From positions 5,489,987-5,553,986 of the forward strand of contig ML664159.1 in assembly GCA_007570785.1 (NCBI GenBank): a stretch of DNA of 64,000 nt, given 5' to 3'. Below the pieces are notes generated by a model, which saw only the letters and a list, made by a program, of their open reading frames with translations, had not been told where the DNA came from and did no database searches. The DNA is from Antilocapra americana. Its lineage: Eukaryota; Chordata; Mammalia; Artiodactyla; Antilocapridae. Positions 22,735 through 34,384 of the stretch are shown here, piece by piece (within the stretch, counting starts at the first letter, position 1; every line of letters starts with the position of its first letter). The translations under genes and the position numbers were made by a program.

Positions 22735-23935
22735 TTATGAAAAAACTCACTCTATGACTCACCTCCCAGAGTAATGGAAATAAAACCAAAAATAAACAAG
22801 TGGGACATAATTAAACTTAAAAGCTTTTGCACAATGAAGGAAACTATAAGCACAGTAAAAAGACAACCTTCAGAATAGGAGAAAATAATAGCAACTGAAG
22901 CAACTGACAAAGATTAATCTCAAAAATACAAAAGCAGCTTATGTAGCTCAATACCAGAAAAATAAACAACCCAACCAAAAAATGGCCCAAAGAACTAAAC
23001 AGAAATACAGATGACAAACAAACACATGAAAAGATGCTCAACACCACTCATTATCAGAGAAATGCAAATCAAAACCACAATGAGATACCATCTCATGCCA
23101 GTCAGAATGGTTACTATAAAAAAGTCAACAAACAATAAATGCTGGAGAGGATGTGGAGAAAAGGGAGCCTTCTTACACTCTTGGTGGGAATACAGACTAA
23201 TACAGCCACTGTGGAGAACAGTGTGGAGATTCCTTAAAAAATTGGAAATAGAACTGCCATACGACCCAGCAATCCCACTGCTGGGCATACACACCGAGGA
23301 AACCAGAATTGAAAGAGACACGTGAACCCCAATGTTTATTGCAGCACTGTATGCAATAGCCAGGACATGGAGGCAACCTAGATATCCATTGGCAGATGAA
23401 TGGATAAGAAAGCTGTGGTACATATACACAATGGAATATTATTTAGCTATTAAAAAGAAGACATTTGAATCAGTTCTAATGAGGTGGATGAAACTAGAGC
23501 CTATTATACAGAGTGAAGTAAGTCAGAAAGAAAAACACCAATACAGTATACTAATGCATATATATGGACTTTAGAAAGATAGTAATGACAATCTTGTATG
23601 CGAGACAGCAAAAGAGACACAGATTTAAAGAACAGACTTTTGGACTCTCTGGGAGAAGGCAAGGGTGGGATGATTTGAGAGAATAACATTGAAACATGTA
23701 TATTACCATATGTGAAACAGATCACCAGTCCAATTTCAATGCGTGAAACAGGGCACTCAAAGCCGGTGTACTGAGACAACCCAGAGGGATGGCATGGGGA
23801 GGGAGGTGGGAGGGGGTTTGGGATGGGGGACACATGTACACCTGTGACTGATTCATGTCAATGTATGGCAAAAACCACCACAATATTGTAAAGTAATTAG
23901 ACTCCAAGTAAAATAAATTAATTAATTTTAAAAAA
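22735..23935 (+). mobile_element. Young L1, 5'-truncated, about 1.2 kb
   Basis: Ruminant L1 3' third: 'cctcccagagtaatggaaat', 'aagatgctcaacaccactca', 'ggagaggatgtggagaaaa', then 3' UTR 'gtatggcaaaaaccaccac' and an A/T tail. A clear target-site duplication was not found. It shares its ORF2 end and 3' UTR with 21425-21950, but the 3' UTRs differ enough to suggest separate insertions from different source elements. Confidence 0.93.
23011..23574 (+). pseudogene. L1 ORF2 C-terminal relic (broken)
   Basis: Two frames carry the ORF2 C-terminal region: 23011-23325 with '[19 protein letters not shown]' and 23332-23574 with '[19 protein letters not shown]'. A TGA right after 'ERDT' and a small shift break the reading. 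Endonuclease and RT domains are absent, so it cannot act on its own. Confidence 0.88.
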
Positions 23936-23941
23936 ACTTAC

Positions 23942-25494
23942 CCAGGAAAATTGAATTTTGTAGAAATAATGACTAAAAGAGAAAACTCATTATGGCCAAA
24001 GCTATAATCACTTAAGAAATAACTTATTAATGACAAAAGTGAATACTTAACATAAAATTTAAATGAATGAATTGATTCTGGTGAAAATAATTTTAGCAGA
24101 ATAAAAAGGAAAGTGGAAAAATATGGAAAACCATTAAATGCACTCTATAGAAAATTAATCAGGGAATTAAATTGTCTTAATGATTTTCACTCCAGAAAGT
24201 GCTTTCTTGAACCAAATTTTTCAATGTTGGTGTAATTCTAACTGAAATGGGTATGTTAAAAATGCCCTTGGGGTCAAAATATTAAGTTAAAACAGCTGAC
24301 ACCAAAAACTCTCTCCCAGTGACATGGGATATCTGAAAGGCCACAAATTATGTCCTTAGCCATGAAGATGTTGGAATATAAACAAATCTCTTTGTTTCTA
24401 AAGTTATATGATTCTTTGATTAACAAGTTAAGTATTAAATTATTTAATTTTTTAAAAACATAATTCTAAGTAAGTATAAATAAAGAGATCATGAAAGTAA
24501 GTCAGAAATAGACCCAAACAAAAAAATTTGGGGACATAAAATATTAAGACATAGACAATTAATCGTATAAATAACATAGTTAAAATCATAAAAACATGTT
24601 GTCACTTTGATAAATAACAAAATATTGATTTACTTTACAAACTGAGGGGGGAAATCTCATTTTTCATTCATTTCTGAATCTTGCAAGATAAAGCATAACA
24701 GACACAGATTTATATGACTAGTAGCATTTGTGGTGAAATCCTCAAACTGTAATTTTCTTTTTTCATATTTCATATTGCTGGCCAGAGAGAGTATTTAAGT
24801 TACACTTTATGTTGAACTAGATACTTTATCCAGAGCAATCATAAGATAATAAAGCACATTCAGTCAATTTACAAACAGAATTACTAATCATATCATCAAT
24901 GTAAAATTGGGTTAATTAATCAATAGGTTTTTTAAATTAATTTTGTATAAAATGTTTTTTCTCTAGTTTTGGCATGTATGCTCAATTTCACTTAAAACAT
25001 TAAACATTTTTAAAGATATCCCTATTTGCAAGTCTTCACATTAATTTCCATTTTCTGACATGACCTACAGGTTGAACTTAGGATGCATCTTGACATCCCT
25101 TAGCAGAGTAAGAAGGACACATTCAAAAGCTGCTGCCATGGAATAAACTGGTTAGAACAATCCGAAAGACCCATTACTGAAGGATCAACACCCTGGTTTA
25201 CATCTGTACTAGCAATCCTCTCTCCCAGGCTAGATGGAGTTCTAAATCATCAAAAAGAAGTTAAAAAGCAAATGTGGCTACTTTTACTCACTATTTGTGG
25301 ATATACTATATTTGATTATATAAAACTAAACATGCAAACAAAAACTTGGATTTCATGAAGAATCACTTATAAAAGAAAAAAAGGCTCAGGGAATAAACCA
25401 TTGGAGCTGCACTGCTTTGCAAGTTTTTATTATTTTGGCCCGCAAATAATAATAAAATAGTTTCATGTAATATCATTAGTGAGACACTCACTAT
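23942..25494. other. Unannotated AT-rich sequence, about 1.5 kb
   Basis: Very A/T-rich, without long frames or recognised repeats. May include old, eroded repeats. Confidence 0.45.
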
Positions 25495-25700
25495 TCCAAG
25501 CATATATATATTTAATCATTACTAAAACACCATGGAATAGATGCTATCATTATACCCATTTTATGGATAAGGAAACTGGAGTTCATGTAAGTTACCTAAG
25601 GTCATACAGCTAAGGAATGTCAAACCCAGCATTTGAATTCAAGGAGTATGGCTCCAAAACCTATGCAGTGCAGCCTCCCCAGCACAGCATGGATTTTGGG
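25495..25700 (-). mobile_element. MIR SINE
   Basis: Antisense MIR: 'ttatacccattttatggata', 'aggaaactggagttcatgta', 'taaggtcatacagctaagga', 'cagcatttgaattcaag'. Well preserved. Confidence 0.8.
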
Positions 25701-26304
25701 AGGAGAAGGGTTACATAAAGAAATCTAAATTCCGTTTCTGCAGCACCTGAATGAGAAGTTTAGGCATGAATTTTTCTATTTAATGTGAAAAGGTCTCCCT
25801 TACAACTATAAATTTTAAGATCTTGATTTCTCAGATTACATTGTAATATGTCCTTTCTTTCATGATGTTTTATTTTCTCATCTTAAAGTTTTCTGTTCCT
25901 GTTTGACTACAGTTTAATTGCTCTTTAGAGTCAGTGTCCCTTAAAATTTTTAGATGAATATTCTTATTTTGTTTTCTTCATTTCATTTGTGGGTCACAAC
26001 TGCCTTATTTCTTTAAACTTAATATTGTTCTTTGCACTTTCATTTGGGGAGGATCAGGTAAGAAGGGAGGTGGAAAAATAACCAGTATACTCAATTATAC
26101 TTCCTTCATCCCAATTCCTCCCAGTTCAGCCCTTTGCCACTCTAACACATCTTTGAAAGTAACCAAGTTCATAAAGGCAATTTTGTAGTTTAAACTACTG
26201 TGTTTAAAAGAAAAGGTGTGGTACAAGCTTAAAAATTTTAAATAAGTTCAATTATGTGAAATTTCACTGAAAAATTATGCATTCATCCCCTAATAATGAA
26301 ATGG
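25701..26304. other. Unannotated sequence
   Basis: AT-rich; no gene or repeat recognised. Confidence 0.45.
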
Positions 26305-27265
26305 GCATTCATTCATTTAACAGAGATTTGTGGAGTGCCACTCCCTGCCTGGTTGTGCTCAGGGCAGGGGACACAAAGTGAAAGAAGGCATGACAGACTC
26401 TGCCCCCAAGGAGTTCAGACAAATTGGAGAATTTAAAATGCACGAGTTCCAGTAAGTTCAGTGATGGTGTGAAAGAGGAAAGGGCAGTTCTTGTGGATGT
26501 TCAGAAAAAGCTGCATCAAAGACATGATGCTCTGGCAGAGTCTCAAAAGAAGAGAGTTCCCAAAGCAACCCAGCAATTGAGGGGATGGGGATTCTAGGCA
26601 GAAGGGACAGGGGGACAGAGATCCCAGGGCCTGGTCAGGTTCTAGAGGAGTTCAGATCGTGTTTGTTGGAGTGGAGAGGAGTGTGCAGGAAGACAGGGAG
26701 GGTGAGGCTGGAGGGTAACAAGGCCACATCACTGCACGTCTCTCTCCAGGCCACCTTAACAAGTGTGTGCTTTCTGAGGGCAGTGCAAAGTCATTTAGGT
26801 TTTCAGGCAAGAGAGTGCGGGCAACAAATCTGTGTTTGTGAGCCATCACTCTGGCTACAGCGTGGACTGTAGGAGGAGACCAAGAGCTGGGAAGCTAGGA
26901 AGTGATTTCATTGGTCAGAGAGAAAGACACTGAAGGCAAATTAAGGCCAAAGAGAGCTGCAGTTGGCCTACTTGGCTCATTTCTGGGATTTAGAAAAAGC
27001 TGCTCCCTCTGGACATCGCGAAGAAAAGGCGTCCCCTTGGGCTGCGGAGCCTCACTGGCTGGAATGCAGATGAGCCTCATCCCCCTCAGCCAAACCTTTG
27101 GGCAGTGCTCAGAAGCACATGCAATGGCTTTGACAGTGGTGTCAGAATGAAGAAGGAGGTGAACATGGTAGAACTGATGGAATGTGAGAGGTGAGGAATT
27201 GATGAGTCAAGGATGACCCCCAGATTTCTAATGTGTGTGAATGTGTAAGTGATGACAGCATCTAC
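26305..27265 (-). mobile_element. L2 LINE, long fragment
   Basis: Antisense L2 over about 960 bases: 'cattcatttaacagagattt', 'gtgctcagggcaggggacac', 'ctgcccccaaggagttcaga', then further upstream L2 at 'gagtcaaggatgacccccag'. The central part (26640-27130) is diverged and could include other sequence. Both strands carry short frames with no independent meaning. Confidence 0.6.
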
Positions 27266-27388
27266 CAAGAAAAAACTTTAATAATAAAAATAGGTTTGAA
27301 AGAACAGAAAACCATGTCAAAATAAATGTTTTCAATGTATACACGCTGGAGTGTAAAAATATAATTGTCTATTGAGAGAAGCTTCTTG

Positions 27389-27580
27389 AAGACTCTTTTG
27401 TGACTCTGTGGACTGTAGCCCACCAGGCTCCTCTGTCCATGAGACTTCCAGGCAAGAATACTGGAGTCAGTAGCCATTTCCTCCTCCAGGGGATCTTTCT
27501 GACCCAGGGATCAAACCCTCGCCTCTAGCATTTTCTGCATCTGCAGGCAGATTCTTTAGTGCTAAGCCACCAGGGAAGCC
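27389..27580 (-). mobile_element. Bov-tA/Bov-A2 SINE, 3' side truncated
   Basis: 'ctctgtggactgtagcccac', 'ggctcctctgtccatgagac', 'tctttctgacccagggatc', 'gctaagccaccagggaagcc'. A 7-base direct repeat cttcttg at 27382-27388 and 27581-27587 may be the target duplication. The GTCTGACTC end is missing. Confidence 0.9.
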
Positions 27581-27589
27581 CTTCTTGTT

Positions 27590-28085
27590 GATGGGCAGTG
27601 CCTAATTCTAGGGTAGAACTGTTTCTATATCTACAGTTGCCCCCACAGCTCCAGAGTCTTTAACTGCAGCCCTTATCCATTCCATCAAATCTAGAGTTAT
27701 TTCTCTTTTTCCTGTCAAGTGGTAAGAATGTGGAAACACAGAGAATAAGTCCTCTCATAAAGACTAACTGCACATCCCCCTTACTTGAAAGTTGACCTGA
27801 AATGTTATGAGGAGAGTCTGGGGTTCCCAATTCTTGGGATAAGGTAACATTTCTTATGGCTTCTCTTGTATCCAACTGGGACAAAGGAGGTCTATTCATC
27901 TTCTGATGGAGCTTAATAACCACACCAGAAATTATCAAGGAGTTCATCAGCCACGTGAGGACCAAGGTCATGGATGATTCCTCTCAGCATCTCTATGATT
28001 AGGCATAGTGCCTTACAGAGGGACTAGTGGCTGAGGAATCATTCATTATTTGTCAATATTGGGCTCTAATAAAAGTAACAATACC
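27590..28085. other. Unannotated sequence
   Basis: No gene or repeat recognised. Confidence 0.45.
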
Positions 28086-28275
28086 TTCCTTTGGATGGTT
28101 ACATCAGTCAGGATAGCCTAGGCCGTGCTGTTGTAACAAATAACCCCCCAACCTCAGTGGTTTACAACAACAGAGGCTTGTTTTTTCCTCATACTCTATG
28201 TCCCACGTTGATTGGGGCTTGGCCATATATCATCATGTCCTCACGCCTGGACTTAGGCTGATGGAAGAGCCACGG
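28086..28275. repeat. Unresolved old mammalian repeat
   Basis: 'gctgttgtaacaaataaccc' followed by 'cagtggtttacaacaacaga' is a string common in dispersed mammalian repeats. 48125-49014 carries a related opening. Family not named. Confidence 0.45.
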
Positions 28276-28280
28276 CCTAG

Positions 28281-28436
28281 AGTTATGTTGTCCAGTATGG
28301 TGGTACCCAGCCACATGTGGCTGCATAATTTAAATTAAAAGTAATTCAGTAAAGGTTAATTTCTCAGTTGCACTAGCCACGTTGCCAGTACTCACTGTCA
28401 TAGAAGGCCAGTGGCTAATCTGTGGGACAGTGTAGA
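28281..28436. mobile_element. MER5A-type hAT transposon (non-autonomous)
   Basis: 'cagccacatgtggctgcata' in the left half, an A/T-rich middle, 'tcagttgcactagccacgtt' and a right end 'ggccagtggctaatctg' with 'gggacagtg'. This follows MER5A, whose ends read 'gtccaatatggtagccac' and 'ggctagtggctaccatattg'. Old DNA transposon relic without a transposase gene. Confidence 0.8.
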
Positions 28437-28840
28437 AAGAAAACGTTTCTGTCATTACAGAACATGCCCATTGTACTGGGCATGCTGAGTGAGAGCACTG
28501 GAGCTTTGGAAGTCTTACACCAACGAGTAAATGTCATGTGGTCCCATCCAATAAATAAAATCAAAAAGTGCCTTCATCTGTGTGCCCAGAAAACACAGAG
28601 CTGGAAATATTTGGTGAGCTGCATTAACAATCACCCTCTCGTGGCTTCGGAAGAGCTCGCCATTTCCCCCTTATTTTTGTTATCATCCAGTGTATGAACA
28701 GGAGAAGAAACAGTCACAATTTGGAAATGTGAAAAGCAGAAATAGAGATCCCTAGTAAATTGTAAGTTCATAATTATGTTAGAGGAATAGCCTTCATCAA
28801 TCATAATTATAGCAATGACATCTCACTGAGCTTTTCCTGG
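28437..28840. other. Unannotated sequence
   Basis: Contains a 91-codon plus frame (28422-28697) with no recognised domain. Confidence 0.4.
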
Positions 28841-28960
28841 GGTTATGCACCTTATTTTCTCTTCACAATGGTTCTGTGCAGGTATGTTATAATCCCCACT
28901 TTAAAAATGTGGAAATTGGGGCTCAGAGAGATTAAGTAACATGACCTCAAAGCACCAGAG
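28841..28960 (-). mobile_element. MIR SINE fragment
   Basis: 'tataatccccactttaaaaa', 'ttggggctcagagagattaa', 'gtaacatgacctcaaagcac' are antisense MIR themes. Confidence 0.7.
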
Positions 28961-29219
28961 AATCTTTATATGGAGATAGAATATACTATCAATATTGCCC
29001 ATGTCTTTTAATTTTTACCCTTGAGTTCCATAATATCACTCAAACATTAACTTCTAATTCTATATAAATGCACTGGGTAGATGTGTGTGGCTTAGTTACA
29101 AACCTATTCAATTAAAAGCATTTGAAGGCATGAACTTCATGAACACACAGAATGAAATGATGCTCTATTTCATACTTTAAACTGTTTGGAAAAAAATATA
29201 TATATATAAACATATGTAT

Positions 29220-29431
29220 GGGCTTCCCTGGTGAGTCAGATGGTAAAGAATTAGCCCAGCCCACAACGCAGGAGACCCAAGTTCGATCCCTGGGTTGGAA
29301 AGATCCCTTGGAAAAGGGAATGACTACTCACTCCAGTATTCTTGCCTGGAGAATCTCATGGACAGAGAAGCCTCGTGGGCTAGACCCATGGGGTCACAAA
29401 GAGTTGGACACGACTAAGCAACTGAACATAC
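29220..29431 (+). mobile_element. Bov-tA SINE
   Basis: 'gggcttccctggtgagtcag', 'caagttcgatccctgggttg', 'cactccagtattcttgcctg', 'cacgactaagcaactgaac'. Target-site duplication acatatgtat at 29210-29219, against acatatgttt at 29432-29441. Inserted next to a short (TA)n run. Confidence 0.95.
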
Positions 29432-29441
29432 ACATATGTTT

Positions 29442-31675
29442 ATGAAACTGATCTGTGTGTAATTAAGCTTCTTGGAAACTCTGAAAATTTAAATGGCAAA
29501 TTTGTACAAGATGTTCAACTATGATGGAGAAACTATTAAGTATGCTATATTCTTCTTGATTTACTTTTATTTTCTTAAGGTCACCTTGGAACCAATGTTC
29601 CATCTTTTTAGAGGCCAAAATGGCATATTTAGCACTGGAGTAGAACTTTATCTGTTGAGTTGGAAAAGTACAACCCAAACAAGAAGTCTTCCAGACCTCT
29701 GAATGCTGGCCAGGAGCCCCTTGACCTTTGACCCTGGTTTAACAAGCTCCCTTTGGGTTGGCAGCACAGGGGGCAACTGCTCGTGCCCTACTGATGATAT
29801 CCCAGAAGCTGCACCACCAAGGCTGCCCATCCCTAGGACTTGCCAAATGAATCACATCTTCTCTCCCTGGTTCTCTTCCTTTCTCCCTCTTTGCAGCATT
29901 CCTTAGCACTGTAAACAGTGCTATTTCAGCAATTTTAAAGGTGACTTTCAATAAAATATGTACGCAGATTTACTTCAGGGCTGGTAGGCTAAGCTCTAAA
30001 TTGATACCAGGTCAACCATGGAGAGCTCTTCAATTAACAAAGAAGAAAGAAAATACAGAAAGTAAAGTTTCCATCAACATTTATCTTTAGATTTGAGAAA
30101 ACATTGCATTTGGACTTTTTCCTTTTTTCTGTTCTTTTTTCCTTTTTTAAAAATATGTGAATCTTTTTCTTCTCTCCTGTTTTCTAATAGCAAAAAAAAA
30201 AAAAAAAAATGCCCATGAAGAGCAACAGACTGGAGCCTTTCAATAGACTGGTTTATAAACTTCCCTTGTAATGCCTGGAAATAAAGAGAAATCTTCTGAC
30301 CATCAGTTCACAGAGACCCCTGTGCTTTAGGATGCAGCCATGAGCGCCTGGCAGCCTTCACCACTGGGGTGCAGCCTGAAGCGCTGCCTTTGGTCCCCCA
30401 CCCCCGCCCCCTGCCAAGCTTATGAAAACTGAGGGATTAGCAGAGCCTCAGAGAGACACCCTGTTGAGCTGCCAGCATCAGTGGGCTATGTACGCTTTTT
30501 CCTCTTTCTTCCCAACCTCAGTACCCATCTCTTTCGAGGAAAAACATCTTCCATCCCGGTAAATGGATAACCTTTGGCCTCTGCCAAACAAAGACTGCAG
30601 ATTGCTTCATACTTTTCATTTGCCAAGAATTTATTGGAACCCATGAAACAGATTTCTGTGGCTGGGGAAACGGTGCCCTTTGTGTTTGTTGGTATTGTTG
30701 TTGTTTTTTCAATCTAGGCTGCGGTCCAAAAGTTTGCAGCATGAGTGAACTGTTACGCTCTGCTTTCTAGTTCTATTCGGCCTGGAAAAAGCAAACAAAT
30801 GGCAGTGCTTTGTGTAACATTATGTATTTGAGGTCTCTAATGTTTGATATTTGCCTTATTGTCTTCAAAATAAAACTTGAAAGTGGGGGAACACTAAAAC
30901 ATTAAATCCATGGGATATAAAGCAGTTCTTTGCCGAGTAGCAAAAGCACAAATAAAATCAAGTTTATCTTCATAACATTCTGTATCTTGGGAAACACGAG
31001 ATAATTTTTTCCCATTTTATGGATGGGTGCATGGACTGGGTCTAGGCCATGCACTAGAAGATCAAAGATCACAAAATCAGCTGGAGGTGGATCCGTATCT
31101 GTCACGAGAGTTCTCGTTCTTTATGCCCATTCCCTACCTTATAGAACATTGGAGATTAATTTAATTTTGAAGTGTAACACTGTATGTGAACGCCACTCTG
31201 AACAAAATGTGTAAGCATGCCCTTTCAACTTTGCAACTATTAAAAAGTATCCCCAGAGTCACTGCATGTTCCCTATTTACCAGAGCTTTTGTTTCGGTCC
31301 AAAATAAGAACTGAGGAACAGAGAGGAAGAGAAACATGACACTCAGAACTACAAAGATAGGTCATACTTGCTTCTGTGACAAAGCATGTTTCTTTGAAGA
31401 TGTAATTCATCTGGAAATGATGGCAGGCATAAAGCCCAGTTTCAGCTGGGGAGGGAACCAGACAATTGCATTTGTCAGAGTTTTGTGGGGACTAGAAAGA
31501 TGTACAGTAAAAGTACCATAGCAACCGTGCCTCTTCTCTGCTTTCATACCTGAGCTACTGTGAAAGAACTGACCCTGTAATTCTTGGGAAATAATACACT
31601 TTGTGGGATGTTGCGAGGAGGGGCCACTGGAGGCAGAACAGGCTCTGTGGAACGTGTTTATGCATTCTTTTTTTG
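29442..31675. other. Unannotated sequence, about 2.2 kb
   Basis: Mostly unique with no recognised repeat. An 18-base A run is at 30192-30209. Several frames of 60-75 codons on both strands lack known domains. 30290-30420 is GC-richer. Confidence 0.4.
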
Positions 31676-32050
31676 AAAAGTAATTAGTTAATTTTATTTT
31701 AAAATTTTATTTTTATTTGCATTCATGCTGTGTCACTTCACTTGTGTCCAACTCTTTGCGATCATATGGACTGTAGCCCACCAGACTCCTTTGTCCAAGG
31801 GATTCTACAGATAAGAATACCAGAGTGGGTTCCCTCCTGCAGGGAATCTTCCCAACCCAGCAATTGAGCCTGCATCTCCTGCATTAGCTGGAGGAGGGTT
31901 CTTTAGCACCGGTGCCACTTGGGAAGCCCATTTTTATTTATTTAATACCAAAAACATTTTGTACTGGGGTATAGTCAATTAACGTTGTGATACTTTCAAG
32001 TGAACAGTGAAATGACTCAGCCATACATATACATGTATATGGAATGTGTT
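31676..32050 (-). mobile_element. Old L1 3' end, split by a SINE
   Basis: Left piece is the A/T tail. The right piece (31931-32050) has 'tactggggtatagtcaatta', 'gaacagtgaaatgactcagc' and 'catacatatacatgtatat', which match antisense old L1 3' ends ('gaagtatagttgatttacaa', 'acagcaaagtgattcag'). Confidence 0.6.
31720..31930 (-). mobile_element. Bov-tA/Bov-A2 SINE
   Basis: 'catgctgtgtcacttcactt', 'tgtccaactctttgcgatca', 'gggaatcttcccaacccagc', 'ggtgccacttgggaagccc'. Flanking tttttatttg (31710-31719) and tttttattta (31931-31940) may be the target duplication, though A/T richness weakens this. Confidence 0.92.
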
Positions 32051-33650
32051 TTGCTCCATTCTGTCCTCCTGCCTGGTACATTCTGTGTGATTATGCGTGG
32101 CGGCACCTATGGTCGTCTTGCTGAGTGGAGAGAGCAGCTGGTCATGTCAGGAAACTAGCAGAATCAGGGAGGAACGTGAGCCAAACGTTTTTTTCTTTGG
32201 TTGTACCTTCAAACTTTTCCAGTTTTAAGCCTTCTTGTCATGGCATCCTTTATACTACCTAAGTATGGAGTTAACCTGGCAATCTGATTATACCTGTAAG
32301 CTTGTATTTTCTGCTATTTGCACAAATATGCTAGACTTGCAACATATATCACATTTTAATATGCTCATTTAAGTAAGCAAATGCTCAACATCTCTCCTGA
32401 GTCACCCATTACTCACCATTTGGAGGAACAGTACAGTCCTGTAAAGTGATAAGGAACGCTGGTTGACATGGGATCATCTTGGCAGGTGTGCCCCATGTTG
32501 TCACCATAAAACCTGCAGGTTCACGGGAGGAAGTTGCCATGACAAATAGGAAGGTGACACATGCTCCAGAGAAGCAACAACTGTGTCACTCCCAGTTATA
32601 GGAGACGCTATAATGGGAGATGATTCGAGAACTTCAAACAAAAACGCAGGACTACTTCCTTTCCTGAGTACTTGGCTGAAAGGGTTCAGGGTTTCTGAGG
32701 AGCAGAAAACTTATTCACAGACGTCTAGGGTTCTTACTCTTTCCACATTCCAGTGAATGTAAATATCTCCAACTCACACACATTGGCACCTCTGGAACCT
32801 GGGGGAAAGCCAGCTTGGAGTGAAACCATTGTGTTCCCCCAGTGAGGCTGCTAATCCTTTCATTTTCTAATAAGGTAACAGCTATATTTGCTCCTTTTGA
32901 AAAAGGCAGCTGAAACAGAAGGGGTGTGCAGGCATGTATTTTAATAAGGACATCTGTCTCCCAGCTGCAAGGCTGCCAGCACAGCCTCTGACCCTTCCCC
33001 CCATCTCAGCAGCATCCCATTTTATCACAGAAGTGAGAAGTGAACTGTTCCAGAGGTTTTTGGGAGATGACCCCAAAGCTGCCCTGTTTTCTGTCAGCCT
33101 TCCCAGAGTCCCTCTTTGCTTCAGGCCTGGGCCCAGCAGGCTAAAGGGCTTGCTTAGCAGGCAGCGTGCCGCCCGAGCACCAGAGACGGGCCCGCTGACC
33201 AAACACTAGTGGGGCCCTCGGGCATGAGTCCAAACCCACAGCAGCAACACATCTGTCAGCCTGGAACAGCCCCACTCCAGGTGAAAGGGCTCAGCCAATT
33301 TCAAACTAACGTAATTATATAAACAATAGCTTCTGCAGGCAGAGGAAAACTGCTTCAGCTGAAAGGAAATGCTGTTTGTTGCTGGTGATTTTCCTGGAAG
33401 CTGGACATGGCTTTGTTTCACAGAGTAATGGATTAGGCTTATAGCACAGTGAGAATTCTCTTTACCCCAGGATCTTAAAGATCTTCGTAATTTCATTAAC
33501 CCTCACAAGTTGAATGCTCTAAAATATTGACTTGTGCAAATGATCCTGTCCTTTGGGTCAATAATCAGAAATATAAGTATAGTTTGCAAGGGAATAAGGC
33601 AAATAAAGGAAATATATGGGTGAATGTGTGGGTGTATATATGTGCGTATG
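32051..33650. other. Unannotated sequence with a small CpG-rich patch
   Basis: No repeat recognised. 33164-33230 has six CpG in under 70 bases inside a moderately GC-rich block (32930-33260). Opposed 91- and 106-codon frames overlap there with no recognised domain. It could be an enhancer or unannotated exon, but splice and homology evidence are lacking. Confidence 0.35.
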
Positions 33651-33652
33651 CA

Positions 33653-33863
33653 CACTCATTCACTCAGTGGTGTCCAGCCATTTGTGACCCCATGGACTCT
33701 AGCCCACCAGGCTCCTCTGACCATGGAATTTTGCAGACAAGAATGCTGGAGTGGATTGCCATTTTCTACTCCAAGGGATCTTCCTGACTCAGAAATCAAA
33801 CCTGAGTCTCCTGTATCTCCTACGTTGACAGGCAGATTCTTTACCACTGCACCACCTGGAAGC

Positions 33864-33864
<1 letters not shown>
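33653..33864 (-). mobile_element. Bov-tA/Bov-A2 SINE
   Basis: 'tcactcagtggtgtccagcc', 'gaccccatggactctagccc', 'gatcttcctgactcagaaat', 'ctttaccactgcaccacctg'. Complete; followed at its 5' side by an (AC)n. Confidence 0.94.

Positions 33865-33866
<2 letters not shown>

Positions 33867-33905
<39 letters not shown>
33867..33905 (+). repeat. (AC)n microsatellite
   Basis: About 19 uninterrupted AC units, immediately next to the preceding SINE. The VCVCV-type minus frame is an artefact of this repeat. Confidence 0.97.
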
Positions 33906-33908
<3 letters not shown>

Positions 33909-33982
33909 GCACAAAGATATCACGTATATAGAAATATAATCAAAGATCTTCCTTAGAACATCATTTTAAGATTAGAAACAGC

Positions 33983-34213
33983 TGCATAGCATTCATGCAT
34001 GCTAAGTCCCTTCAGTCCTTTCTGACTCTTTGTGAGCCCATGGACTGTAGCCTGCCAAGCTCTTCTGGCCATGGGATTCTCCAGGCAATAATACTGGACT
34101 GGGTTGCCGTGCCCTCCTCCAAGCGATCTTTTCCACCCAGGGATCAAACCTGAGTCTCCTGCAACTCCTGAATAGCAGGTGATTTCTTTACTGCTGAGCC
34201 ACTGGAGAAGCCC
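33983..34213 (-). mobile_element. Bov-tA/Bov-A2 SINE
   Basis: 'catgcatgctaagtcccttc', 'tctgactctttgtgagccca', 'gggttgccgtgccctcctcc', 'ctgctgagccactggagaag'. Exact 10-base target duplication tagaaacagc at 33973-33982 and 34214-34223. Confidence 0.96.
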
Positions 34214-34245
34214 TAGAAACAGCATAAATGTTCTCTATCAATGAT

Positions 34246-34384
34246 TGCTGCTGCTGCTGCTGCTAAGTCACTTCAGTCGTGTCTGACTCTGTGTGACTCT
34301 ATAGACAGCAGCCTACTAGGCTCCTCTGTCCACAGGATTCTTTAGGCAAGAATACTGCAGTGGGTTGCCATTCCCTTCTCCAAC
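34246..34384 (-). mobile_element. Bov-A2 SINE, truncated, with (TGC)6
   Basis: Begins with six TGC units (34246-34263), then 'taagtcacttcagtcgtgtc' and 'gggttgccattcccttctcc', stopping before the tRNA-like half. Such triplet runs are a known variable spot at the 3' end of this SINE family. Confidence 0.92.
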
